Shown here: positions 8,554 through 15,385 of the stretch, piece by piece
Numbering within the stretch: the stretch's first letter is position 1
Layout: every line of letters starts with the position of its first letter
Assembly: GCA_019162745.1 (NCBI GenBank)
Contig: JAFLLC010000046.1
Span: 1 to 35,176, forward strand
From: Deltaproteobacteria bacterium
GTDB taxonomy: Bacteria > Desulfobacterota > Desulfuromonadia > Geobacterales > Pseudopelobacteraceae
Length of the DNA: 35,176 nt
Direction: 5' to 3'
Program-made: the position numbers and the translations under genes
The notes under the pieces: generated by a model
Told to the model about the DNA's origin: nothing
What the model saw: the letters and a program-made list of their open reading frames with translations, nothing else
Databases searched by the model: none

Positions 8554-8569
8554 TGGCACGCCTCATGCT
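8554..8569 (+). promoter_or_regulatory. Sigma-54 (-24/-12) promoter for the ANTAR regulator
   Basis: TGGCACGCCTCATGCT matches TGGCACG-N4-TTGCW at nearly every conserved base, with GG (8555-8556) exactly 10 bases from GC (8567-8568). The predicted start near 8580 leaves a leader of about 17 bases that includes the GGAGGG ribosome binding site. It implies RpoN-dependent, enhancer-activated expression of the regulator separately from the kinase. Confidence 0.8.
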
Positions 8570-8596
8570 AATTCCCCGGTACGGAGGGAAACAACC

Positions 8597-9163
8597 ATGG
8601 GGAAATCTATACTGATTTGTGATGACGAACCGCTTATTAGAATGGATCTGAAGAACATGCTGACCGATCTGGGCTTCGATGAAATACTGGAGTGTGGAGA
8701 CGGCGCAAAAGCAGTGGAATTGGCCTTGGCGAGCTTTCCGGATATGGCTGTTCTGGATGTTTCCATGCCCGGTATGGACGGCATAACTGCTGCTGTGGAG
8801 ATCAGAAAAAAGCTGAAAATCCCGATCATGCTGCTGACCAGCGCCTGCGACGGTGCGACTGTAAAACGGGCATCGGCTAGCGGTATTGCCGCTTTTTTAA
8901 CCAAACCGCTCCGCCAGCAGGATCTGCTGCCGGCCATCGAAATTGCGCTGCAGCACGTTGAAGAGGTTGAAGAGCTGAAGGAAAAAATCGAGGACCTGCA
9001 CGAACTTATCGAAAACCGTAAGATCATCGAAAAAGCAAAAGGAATACTGATGGAAAGGGACCGCGTTTCAGAGTCCGAGGCGTATCGCATCATGCAGAAG
9101 AGTGCGATGGACAAACGTAAAACGCTGCTGCAGGTCGCGACCGGGATTTTGAATAAATCTTAG
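8597..9163 (+). CDS. ANTAR-domain response regulator (RNA-binding antiterminator), GnfR-like
   Basis: 188 residues: a receiver domain (1-118) with DDEP, phosphoacceptor D54 in MAVLDVSMPGMDG and the conserved K in LTKPL, a coiled-coil linker (~119-140), then a C-terminal ANTAR domain (IENRKIIEKAKGILMERDRVSESEAYRIMQ, ~139-185). ANTAR proteins bind paired hexaloop hairpins in nascent mRNA and block intrinsic terminators. In Geobacter sulfurreducens such a regulator (GnfR) acts on nif transcripts; orthology here is inferred from the kinase next door, the sigma-54 promoter and the nif genes downstream. The start has GGAGGG 8 bases upstream. The stop codon TAG is the first three bases of an inverted-repeat element. 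Confidence 0.93.
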   Translation: MGKSILICDDEPLIRMDLKNMLTDLGFDEILECGDGAKAVELALASFPDMAVLDVSMPGMDGITAAVEIRKKLKIPIMLLTSACDGATVKRASASGIAAFLTKPLRQQDLLPAIEIALQHVEEVEELKEKIEDLHELIENRKIIEKAKGILMERDRVSESEAYRIMQKSAMDKRKTLLQVATGILNKS

Positions 9164-9229
9164 GGGCGCCGCTTGCTGCGCCCAGGTGTTCCGTATGTGC
9201 CAGCTAGGGCGCGGCAAGCATCGTCCCTA
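9161..9229. repeat. REP-like inverted repeat holding the stop codons of two convergent genes
   Basis: Arms at 9161-9183 and 9207-9229 are 23 bp long, match at 19 of 23 positions (both outer ends TAGGG, both inner ends GCGCCC), and enclose a 23-base loop. The TAG of the ANTAR gene is the left end of the left arm, and the TAG of the draG-like gene is the outer end of the right arm on the other strand. It could form a strong bidirectional transcript end, although no T-run follows. Confidence 0.7.
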
Positions 9230-10132
9230 CATCATTTTCCCCATCGGACTTGCCGTTATCAGTCGTTCAACCTGAAGTTCAATTTCAGTAATCACTTTGG
9301 CATCCATCTTCTTTATCCACCGTCTCGGTATGGCGTCCATGCCATAATAAGCCCCCGCCAGCATCCCGCAGATGGCACCGGTCGTGTCGGCGTCGGCACC
9401 CTGATTCACGGTTCCGACCAGGCACTCCTCAAAACATTTCCCCCGGAAAAACCAGTGGAACACCGTCTGCATGGTATCGACGATATAGCCGGTTGCCAAA
9501 CCACGATAAGGCACAAAAGCGAAGGTGGGGAATCTTGCCACCAGTCCGTCAGCAGTGCGGCGCAGTTGGCTTTTTCCCACCCCGCAGAGTGTCATGTGCA
9601 GCAGTTGTCCCAGACAAAGGCAGGCGGCATCCGAGACCGGATTATTATGGGTAAGATGGGCTTGCTCCAGTATGTATTTTTTGAGCAGCTCGCCATCCGG
9701 AAAGGAGAAGAGAGCCGCCGGCAGGATGCGCATGGCCGCCCCGTTGCCCGCATCCCATTCATTGGGCGGTGATTCCAGCTGCCTCTTAAGCATATAAGCC
9801 CGGATCCCTTTGCGACAGGTGTCGCCGCAGTCCACGGGCCGTGATTTGAGCCATGCGGCAAAATTATCAGCAACCGCTTCCAACGACCATCCCTGGTTTT
9901 TTATGATTGCTCGACCAATGCAGAGCGCCATCTCGGTATCATCAGTCACCTGTCCCGGCTTCAATCGCAGCCAGCCGCCACCGATAATATCCCGGAATGT
10001 GCCGTATTTTGCGGTAATTTCTGATGCTGTCATGAATTCGACTGTTGCGCCCAGCGCATCACCGATGGCCATGCCGATGAAGGAGGCACGGGCGCGGTCG
10101 CGGATTTCTTCAAGGTTGTACTGGTTGAACAT
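9227..10132 (-). CDS. draG: DraG-type ADP-ribosylglycohydrolase (dinitrogenase reductase-activating)
   Basis: 301 residues spanning the whole ADP-ribosylglycohydrolase fold. The metal-site motifs are intact: GDALGATVEF near 25-33, TDDTEM at 63-68, and NQGADADTTGA at 243-253 with D247 and D249. DraG removes ADP-ribose from the arginine of nitrogenase iron protein, restoring activity after an ammonium or energy switch-off. The nif context favours this target, but the superfamily also acts on other ADP-ribosylated proteins, so the symbol is tentative. The partner transferase DraT is not in the window. The start ATG 10132 has GGAAG 7 bases upstream. The gene is divergent from nifB, and the leader contains one arm of an inverted-repeat element. 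Confidence 0.85.
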   Translation of the reverse strand: MFNQYNLEEIRDRARASFIGMAIGDALGATVEFMTASEITAKYGTFRDIIGGGWLRLKPGQVTDDTEMALCIGRAIIKNQGWSLEAVADNFAAWLKSRPVDCGDTCRKGIRAYMLKRQLESPPNEWDAGNGAAMRILPAALFSFPDGELLKKYILEQAHLTHNNPVSDAACLCLGQLLHMTLCGVGKSQLRRTADGLVARFPTFAFVPYRGLATGYIVDTMQTVFHWFFRGKCFEECLVGTVNQGADADTTGAICGMLAGAYYGMDAIPRRWIKKMDAKVITEIELQVERLITASPMGKMM

Positions 10133-10150
10133 AGATCACTTCCAATCTTT

Positions 10151-10334
10151 TTAATAACACGGAGCAACAGGTCAACGGAGAAAGTCTATGCAAGTAGTAA
10201 TCCGATAAAATATATGCCAATAAAATATGCATACCTTGCATAAGTAAATGCTTGTAAACTGTTTTCGTATAATATTCGTCCTAGCGTTGTACTCGCTTTA
10301 GATTCTCTCCGTTACCCCGTTGCTCCGTGTTTCA
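10151..10334. repeat. MITE-like element with ~35-bp terminal inverted repeats between draG and nifB
   Basis: The left arm 10151-10186 begins TTAATAACACGGAGCAACAG. The right arm 10300-10334 is its imperfect reverse complement (CGTTGCTCCGTGTT). The 113-bp core is AT-rich and has no gene. The same left-end sequence recurs at 13680 downstream of nifV, so this is a repeat family. It fills most of the 323-bp draG-nifB gap and lies between the two possible promoters. Confidence 0.7.
10189..10204 (-). promoter_or_regulatory. Weak sigma-54-like promoter for draG
   Basis: On the minus strand CGGATTACTACTTGCA has a perfect -12 half (TTGCA) and the correct GG-N10-GC spacing, but the -24 half is poor beyond GG. 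It is 57 bp from the draG start. It lies inside the inverted-repeat element, so the match may be chance. Confidence 0.3.
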
Positions 10335-10362
10335 AAGATTTTAGCGTGCCCTTGACTAAAAC

Positions 10363-10378
10363 TGGCACATTCTATGCT
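10363..10378 (+). promoter_or_regulatory. Sigma-54 (-24/-12) promoter for the nifB operon
   Basis: TGGCACATTCTATGCT has GG (10364-10365) and GC (10376-10377) exactly 10 bases apart and a full TGGCAC. Transcription would begin near 10389. This is the standard promoter type for nif genes. No TGT-N10-ACA NifA site was found in the 230 bp upstream, consistent with control by another NtrC-type activator. Confidence 0.82.
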
Positions 10379-10402
10379 TTATCACTTTCAGCAATGGCAA
10401 CG

Positions 10403-10436
10403 ACGCCCGTGGGATATTTCCCTGCGGGCGTTTTTT
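10403..10436 (+). terminator. Intrinsic terminator in the nifB leader
   Basis: The outer stem ACGCCCG / CGGGCGT (10403-10409, 10425-10431) and inner stem GGGA / TCCC enclose a TATT loop, and T6 follows directly. It sits only ~15-45 bases after the predicted sigma-54 start and 20 bases before the nifB start codon, so nifB transcripts must read through it. This is the expected layout for antitermination. Confidence 0.78.
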
Positions 10437-10455
10437 ATTTAAAGGAGTACACACC

Positions 10456-11331
10456 ATGGCAACAGCATGCGAGATGAAGAATAAGATTCAGGGGCACCCC
10501 TGCTTCGGCGGCAACCACCACAAAAACGGCCGTATGCATCTGGCCGTAGCCCCCAAATGCAACATTAAATGCGGCTATTGCACCCGTAAGCATGACTGCG
10601 CCAACGAATCACGCCCTGGCGTGACCAGTCGGCTGCTGACACCTGAAGAAGCTATCATCAAGGTGCGCGAGGTGATGGCAAGTCCGATAGTCGGCCCGAT
10701 CATCAAGGTGGTTGGCATCGCCGGTCCCGGTGATCCGCTGGCCAATGAAGCCACCTTTGAGACTTTCCGTATGGTCAAGGAGGAATTCCCTCATCTGATG
10801 CTCTGCATGAGCACCAACGGCCTGCTGCTGCCGGAATCTATTGATCGTCTTTACGAACTGGGTCTCCACAGTCTGACCGTGACTATTAATGCTGTCGATC
10901 CCGAAGTCGGCGCCAAGATCTACGGACATGTCATCTATCACGGAGTACACTATACCGGATTGGAAGGAGCTAAAATCCTGATTGCCAACCAGTTTGAAGG
11001 TCTCAAGCGGGCAGGTGAACTGGGGTTGACGATCAAAGTGAATTCGGTGCTGGTGCCGGGGGTGAACGATGATCAGATCCCGCTGATTGCCGCAAAGGTG
11101 AAGGAGTTGGGTGCTTTTGTGATGAACATCATGCCGATCATTCCACAGGCTGATTTCGCTGATATCGAACCTCCCAGCGAAGCCCGCATGACAGAGATCA
11201 GAAAAGCCAATGAGGGCATAATAGGCCAGTTTGCCCACTGCAAACAATGCCGTGCCGACGCCATCGGCCTGATCGGTCAGGATATGAACGCCACCTTTAC
11301 TGAGGCGGCCTGTCCGACTCATGATAATTGA
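10456..11331 (+). CDS. nifB: NifB, radical SAM FeMo-cofactor core synthase (short form)
   Basis: 291 residues with the NifB signature: HPCFGGNHHKNGRMHLAVAPKC, the radical-SAM cluster motif C35-x3-C39-x2-C42 (CNIKCGYC), HDCANESRPGV, and the C-terminal CKQCRADAIGLIGQD that binds an auxiliary cluster. NifB fuses two [4Fe-4S] clusters with a SAM-derived carbide and sulfide to make NifB-co, the core of all nitrogenase cofactors. It ends after the SAM domain with no NifX-like extension, as in many anaerobes. AAAGGAG lies 8 bases before the start ATG. It is the first gene of a run with the GNAT gene (11-bp overlap), nifV and a small protein, behind a sigma-54 promoter and a leader terminator. Confidence 0.95.
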   Translation: MATACEMKNKIQGHPCFGGNHHKNGRMHLAVAPKCNIKCGYCTRKHDCANESRPGVTSRLLTPEEAIIKVREVMASPIVGPIIKVVGIAGPGDPLANEATFETFRMVKEEFPHLMLCMSTNGLLLPESIDRLYELGLHSLTVTINAVDPEVGAKIYGHVIYHGVHYTGLEGAKILIANQFEGLKRAGELGLTIKVNSVLVPGVNDDQIPLIAAKVKELGAFVMNIMPIIPQADFADIEPPSEARMTEIRKANEGIIGQFAHCKQCRADAIGLIGQDMNATFTEAACPTHDN

Positions 11332-12145
11332 ACCTTTCTGCAGCGGTGATATCACTGCATTTCTGGAGTTGGCAGCTGTGGAGGGTTGGGTGGCGGAGAC
11401 TTGGGAGTGCGAATTCCTGTTGGCAGAGTTTCCTCAAGGATGTTTTGCCGCTCGCGGCGATAACAGAGAAATCGTGGGCTTTGTTACGTCCCTCCGCCAT
11501 CTGCAAAGCGGCTGGATCGGTAATCTGATTGTTGCACCAAAGTTCCGTGGTTCCGGGATCGGTGCGGCACTATTCAGGAAAGCTCTGGGAGCGCTGTTCG
11601 ATAGCGGAGTTGAAACGGTCTGGCTAACCGCTTCGAAAGTTGGTATGCCGCTTTATCAGAAATACGGATTCATCCGCATCGACACCATCATTCGCTGGAA
11701 CGGCGAAGGGCAGCAGCGACGTCACGACCAGGACGCCGAAGCGGCTTACGTCAATTGTGGTTCTTTACTGAGTGAAATAGACGGCCTGGTATGGGGTGAC
11801 CGGCGTGCTGCGCTGGTGGCTGTCACCGCCGGCCGAGGAAAAGTTCTCCAGCAGGGGTCCAGCTTTGTCGTGGTGCAACCAATCGGGGACGCAACGCAGT
11901 TAGGGCCTTTTTCGGCGCCGGGGTACAACACGGCGGATACCCTGTTGAAAGCCGCCTTGAACATTATACCGCAAGGAACAAAGGTCTGTCTGGATGCTCC
12001 GGCTTCAAATCGTAGCGCTATGAAGCTCTTCAACCGGAGCAGAATGAGTATTGCCGGCAGCAACGAGCTTATGTACGCCGGGGTAAAACCGGCATACCGG
12101 CCGGAACATCTCTATGGGATGGCAACAATGGGCAGTTGCGGATAA
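11321..12145 (+). CDS. GNAT N-acetyltransferase with C-terminal YitH-like domain
   Basis: 274 residues. The N-terminal half is a GNAT fold with the acetyl-CoA loop in VAPKFRGSGIGAALFRKAL (~73-91) and the late strand YQKYGF. The C-terminal ~130 residues (GRGKVLQQGSSFVVVQPIGDATQLGPFSA...) fit the second domain seen in YitH-type acetyltransferases. The substrate is unknown. It overlaps nifB by 11 bp and is followed 29 bp later by nifV, so co-expression with cofactor genes is likely; a link to nitrogenase is inferred from position only. Confidence 0.85.
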   Translation: MIIEPFCSGDITAFLELAAVEGWVAETWECEFLLAEFPQGCFAARGDNREIVGFVTSLRHLQSGWIGNLIVAPKFRGSGIGAALFRKALGALFDSGVETVWLTASKVGMPLYQKYGFIRIDTIIRWNGEGQQRRHDQDAEAAYVNCGSLLSEIDGLVWGDRRAALVAVTAGRGKVLQQGSSFVVVQPIGDATQLGPFSAPGYNTADTLLKAALNIIPQGTKVCLDAPASNRSAMKLFNRSRMSIAGSNELMYAGVKPAYRPEHLYGMATMGSCG

Positions 12146-12174
12146 AAAACAGAATGCATCTAAAGGAGGCGCTC

Positions 12175-13320
12175 ATGAACAGCAGCAATGAAATCATAAT
12201 AGACGACACCACGCTGCGCGATGGCGAACAGACCGCTGGCGTGGTTTTCTCCAAACGTGAAAAGATCGCCATCGCCCGCATGCTCGACTCCATCGGCGTC
12301 GGGGAGATCGAGTGCGGCATTCCCGCCATGGGGGCGGAAGAGCAGGCAAGCATCCGCGATCTGGTTGATCTCGGCTTGAACGCCCGACTAATCACCTGGA
12401 ACCGGGCGCTGGTGCCTGAAATAAAGGCAAGCATCGCATGCGGTGTGCAGGCGGTAGACATTTCCCTTTCGGTTTCCGATCAGATGATCGTGCATAAACT
12501 GCGCAAAGATCATGACGCGGTCAAGGAACAGCTCAAAGTCGCGCTCGGCTTTGCCAAACGGCACAACCTTTACGTCTCTGTTGGCGGTGAGGATGCGAGC
12601 CGCGCTGATCTCGGTTTTCTCGTAGAGCTGATGGAAATCACCCGCTCTTTGGGAGGTGACCGTTTCCGCTTCTGCGACACGCTCGGCATCATGGATCCGT
12701 TTACGATGTTCGACAAGGTGACATTTCTTCGTCAGGCGGTCCCGGAGGTTGATATCGAGGTTCACACCCACAACGATCTCGGCATGGCGACCGCCAATGC
12801 CATCGCCGGAGTTCGCGCCGGGGCAAAGTTTGTCAACACGACGATCAACGGCCTTGGCGAGCGTGCCGGCAATGCGGCGCTGGAGGAGGTTGTCATGGGT
12901 TTGAAGCACGCCTGCGGGGTTGAAACCGGCATCGATACGCACCGCTTCCGCGAGATGTCGCTTTTTGTCGCCAAGGCGTCCGACCGGCCGCTGTCCGTCT
13001 CCAAACCGGTGGTCGGCTCACGGGTCTTTGCCCACGAGTCCGGGCTGCACGCCGATGGCGTCATCAAGGATCCGCATAACTACGAAGGGTTTGATCCGGC
13101 GGAAGTGGGGCTGACCCGGAGCATCGTGATCGGCAAACATTCCGGCACCGGCGGCCTGATCGAACGCTATCGCGGACTTGGGATCATCGTCGGCCGGAAA
13201 CTGGCGGAGCCGCTTCTGGAACTGGCGCGGGCGACGGCCTGCAGGCGCAAACGCGATCTGTCAAACCGTGAACTGATGGACATCTATCTTGAAAACGAAA
13301 CGCTGCTGAAGGCGGCGTAA
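12175..13320 (+). CDS. nifV: Homocitrate synthase NifV
   Basis: 381 residues from ATG 12175, set by AAAGGAGG (12162-12169) 5 bases upstream; an upstream in-frame start at 12136 lacks one. It joins acetyl-CoA and 2-oxoglutarate to give R-homocitrate, the organic ligand of FeMo-co. Motifs: DDTTLRDGEQ at the N-terminus (metal and substrate binding), HTHNDLGMATAN (metal ligands HxH), NTTINGLGERAGNAALEEV, and FAHESGLHADG. The length fits NifV without the LeuA-type regulatory C-terminal domain. The nif context favours nifV over a lysine-pathway homocitrate synthase. Confidence 0.93.
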   Translation: MNSSNEIIIDDTTLRDGEQTAGVVFSKREKIAIARMLDSIGVGEIECGIPAMGAEEQASIRDLVDLGLNARLITWNRALVPEIKASIACGVQAVDISLSVSDQMIVHKLRKDHDAVKEQLKVALGFAKRHNLYVSVGGEDASRADLGFLVELMEITRSLGGDRFRFCDTLGIMDPFTMFDKVTFLRQAVPEVDIEVHTHNDLGMATANAIAGVRAGAKFVNTTINGLGERAGNAALEEVVMGLKHACGVETGIDTHRFREMSLFVAKASDRPLSVSKPVVGSRVFAHESGLHADGVIKDPHNYEGFDPAEVGLTRSIVIGKHSGTGGLIERYRGLGIIVGRKLAEPLLELARATACRRKRDLSNRELMDIYLENETLLKAA

Positions 13321-13333
13321 CCAAGCAAACTTC

Positions 13334-13408
13334 AACCCCTCCCGGCCTCCCCTTATCAGGGGAGGAGCAAGACACTTCCCCCCTGATAAGGGGGGATTGA
13401 GGGGGGTT
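13334..13408. repeat. REP-like inverted repeat after nifV
   Basis: Arms at 13334-13362 and 13380-13408 share CCCCTTATCAGGGG and its reverse complement within a ~29-bp imperfect inverted repeat. The right arm ends GGGGGGATTGAGGGGGGTT. A shorter relative (AGGGGGATTGAGGGGGATTTG) occurs at 24892, so this is a dispersed repeat. It may fold in mRNA between nifV and the next small gene and stabilise or weaken transcription. Confidence 0.7.
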
Positions 13409-13443
13409 GCTTTTGAATGTGACGAATAAAAAAGGAGACAACT

Positions 13444-13674
13444 ATGTGTGAAGCAGGAACTTCATTTGTACCGATTGCCGAGGCGGCACAGCTTCTGGAA
13501 ACAACCGAGATGCGGGTGCTGATGATGCTGAAGAAAAACGAACTGCAGGGGAAGATGGTGGATGATGCGTGGTATGTGGATCGCTCATCACTGCAGCTAT
13601 GTGAGAAACCGAAGGCCAGCGACATCGTTAAACCAGGCTGTGGCGGCTGTGGTGGTGGCTGCGGCGGGCATTAA
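13444..13674 (+). CDS. Small HTH-like protein with Gly/Cys-rich metal-binding-like tail
   Basis: 76 residues, AAAGGAG 7 bases upstream of ATG. Residues 8-48 (FVPIAEAAQLLETTEMRVLMMLKKNELQGKMVDDAWYVDRSSL) have the shape of an excisionase/MerR-like winged helix. The last 11 residues GCGGCGGGCGGH place C66, C69, C73 and H76 in a glycine chain that could hold a metal or cluster. It lies 123 bp after nifV, across a REP-like hairpin, on the same strand. I know no function. It could be a nif-associated regulator or a metallochaperone-like protein. Confidence 0.75.
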   Translation: MCEAGTSFVPIAEAAQLLETTEMRVLMMLKKNELQGKMVDDAWYVDRSSLQLCEKPKASDIVKPGCGGCGGGCGGH

Positions 13675-13679
13675 ATCCA

Positions 13680-14030
13680 TTAATAACACGGAGATTAGGA
13701 TGGCACGGAGGAAGTCTTAAATATTTTAACCTATAAAAAGCATTTGAGACACGGAGTAAAATCGGAGAATTACAGGTAAAATAAGAAGCCTTATGGTTCT
13801 CCAAAAAGGTATTATTGTTTTAGATCTTAAGCCTTTGATTTCTCAGTGTTCTCGCTTAGAAGCGCCTGATGAAACAACTAACTGGCTGTAAATTTGTGAT
13901 AAAGCCAACAAATAACAGTCAGTAATACTTTTGGCCGTGTCTCCGTGTTATTGACTGCCGATTTTAAGGCTTAACCTGATTAGTTTTGGATTTTGAACTT
14001 CTCCGTGATCTCAGTTTCTCCGTGTTATCA
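13680..14030. repeat. Inverted-repeat element with CACGGAG-rich ends, related to the one before nifB
   Basis: The left end 13680-13718 (TTAATAACACGGAG... and ACGGAGGAAGTCTT) and right end 13995-14030 are imperfect inverted repeats. Inner copies of the same motif lie at 13746-13756 and 13934-13951, suggesting two nested or tandem units. The ~350-bp stretch shows no gene. The left end matches the left end of the element at 10151, so members of one family bracket nifB-nifV. Confidence 0.65.
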
Positions 14031-14048
14031 AGTGTATGAGGTTAATTT

Positions 14049-14336
14049 ATGATTATCGTCAAAGCATCAGACCTGAAATTCAAATATCCGCGCGATGTTG
14101 CCAATCGTGCAAAGCCAAAGTTTAACGGCCTCCCCGACCCTGCGCCATTCAACCGTCATGACCTGTACGAGATTCTGCCGCTGCTGTCGGCCGTTATGAA
14201 TGAACTGGAGAGTAACGATGGCGAGGTGCTGCATCTGATTGAGGACGTTCTCAACGTGATGCCGGGTTTTATTACCACGCGCGGTGAGGTCTTTGATTAT
14301 CTGCAGGGATCGGCCAGGGAATGTTTGCGGACGTAG
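14049..14336 (+). CDS. Conserved-looking small protein of unknown function
   Basis: 95 residues, GAGG 7 bases before the ATG. The N-terminus has a basic, Pro-rich stretch (KFKYPRDVANRAKPKFNGLPDPAPFNRHDLYEIL) and the rest is helical and acidic (LLSAVMNELESNDGEVLHLIEDVLNVMPGF). No signal peptide, membrane segment or known motif is seen. It follows the nif-linked genes on the same strand but is separated by the 350-bp repeat element, and converges with the HD-GYP gene 17 bp away. Not recognised. Confidence 0.65.
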   Translation: MIIVKASDLKFKYPRDVANRAKPKFNGLPDPAPFNRHDLYEILPLLSAVMNELESNDGEVLHLIEDVLNVMPGFITTRGEVFDYLQGSARECLRT

Positions 14337-14353
14337 GGGAAACTTTTTGCCTA

Positions 14354-15385
14354 TCAATCCGTATCGGAAAATTCATGGCATATTGCCGTGACCTCTGGAA
14401 CTTTTTGCAGAAAAGCATCCACAAGCTGCGGATCAAAATGCGCCCCACGGCAGCGCACAATCTCCTCAACCGCTTCGGCAACTGGCCAGGCTTTTTTATA
14501 GGGACGTTCAGTAGTTAGCGCATCAAACACATCAGCAACAGCCACAATTCTTCCAAACAGCGGAATAGTGCTCCCCTTGAGCCTTTGCGGATAGCCAAAT
14601 CCGTCCCAGCGCTCGTGGTGTGTCATTGCTACTGTTGCTGCAGCCTTTAGCAGACTGTTCTGGTGCGAGCCGATGATTTTGTAGCCGATCTCGCTGTGTG
14701 TTCGCATGATCTTCCACTCATCATTATCCAGCTTCCCCGGCTTGAAGAGAATGCTGTCCGGTATGCCGATTTTGCCGGTGTCATGGAGGGCTGCGGCATT
14801 GTAGAGCAGTTCTGCCTCGCCATCAGGGACGCCGCAGGCCAGAGCTATTATGCGGGAATAGTTGCAGACTCTGGTGACGTGCAAACCGGTTTCGTTATCT
14901 CGATATTCCCCCGCGCTGCCGAGACGGTGCAGGATTGCCAGACGGGACTCGTGCAATTCAGCGGTCCGTTCCCGCACCAATCGCTCCAAGGCGCGGCTTT
15001 GATCGTACAGGGCCAGATGCGTTTTGACCCGCGCACGCACAATTGGCATCCGGATTGGTTTGGTAATATAATCAACAGCGCCGCAGGCAAATCCTCGGGA
15101 CTCGTCTTTAATCTCTCCACGTGCCGTGACAAAAATTACCGGAATTTCACAGGTCAAGGGGTCTCCCTTGAGTTGCCTGCAGGTTTCAAAACCGTCCATA
15201 CCCGGCATCATCACATCCAACAGAACTATGTCTATCGGCATGGAAAGGCAGATGTCAATAGCCTGCTGCCCGCTGGAGGCAACCTTGATGGTGTATTCGT
15301 CCATCAGCGCTGCATTTAGCAGGCTTATGTTTTGCGGTATATCGTCGACAATCAGAACGACCGCCGTAGTAGCTGCCGTTTTCAC
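14354..15385 (-). CDS. Response regulator with HD-GYP output domain (c-di-GMP phosphodiesterase type)
   Basis: 343 residues from GTG 15385, chosen because it overlaps the upstream kinase stop as GTGA and has GAGGA 9 bases before it. Receiver domain: VDD, D57 in IVLLDVMMPGMDG, K in ITKPI. After a helical linker comes an HD-GYP domain with HVTRVCNYS, the HD pair in AALHDTGKIGIPD, HHERWDGFGYPQRLKG (the GYP signature) and DVFDAL. HD-GYP proteins hydrolyse cyclic-di-GMP; the full motif set predicts activity. It is the last gene of an operon with the MCP and hybrid kinase and is the likely phosphorylation target of that kinase. Confidence 0.95.
   Translation of the reverse strand: MKTAATTAVVLIVDDIPQNISLLNAALMDEYTIKVASSGQQAIDICLSMPIDIVLLDVMMPGMDGFETCRQLKGDPLTCEIPVIFVTARGEIKDESRGFACGAVDYITKPIRMPIVRARVKTHLALYDQSRALERLVRERTAELHESRLAILHRLGSAGEYRDNETGLHVTRVCNYSRIIALACGVPDGEAELLYNAAALHDTGKIGIPDSILFKPGKLDNDEWKIMRTHSEIGYKIIGSHQNSLLKAAATVAMTHHERWDGFGYPQRLKGSTIPLFGRIVAVADVFDALTTERPYKKAWPVAEAVEEIVRCRGAHFDPQLVDAFLQKVPEVTAICHEFSDTD

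Noticed and set aside
10403-10431. nifB leader hairpin as a canonical ANTAR-binding hexaloop
   Set aside because: The possible hexaloop ATATTT has A1 but not the G4 required, and no second hairpin fits between the predicted start and it.
13680-14030. CACGGAG-rich repeats as a CRISPR array
   Set aside because: The copies are few, in both orientations, and irregularly spaced, with no constant repeat-spacer unit.
14663-15319. Plus-strand open frame of 218 codons
   Set aside because: It is the antisense shadow of the HD-GYP regulator, whose motifs are unambiguous.
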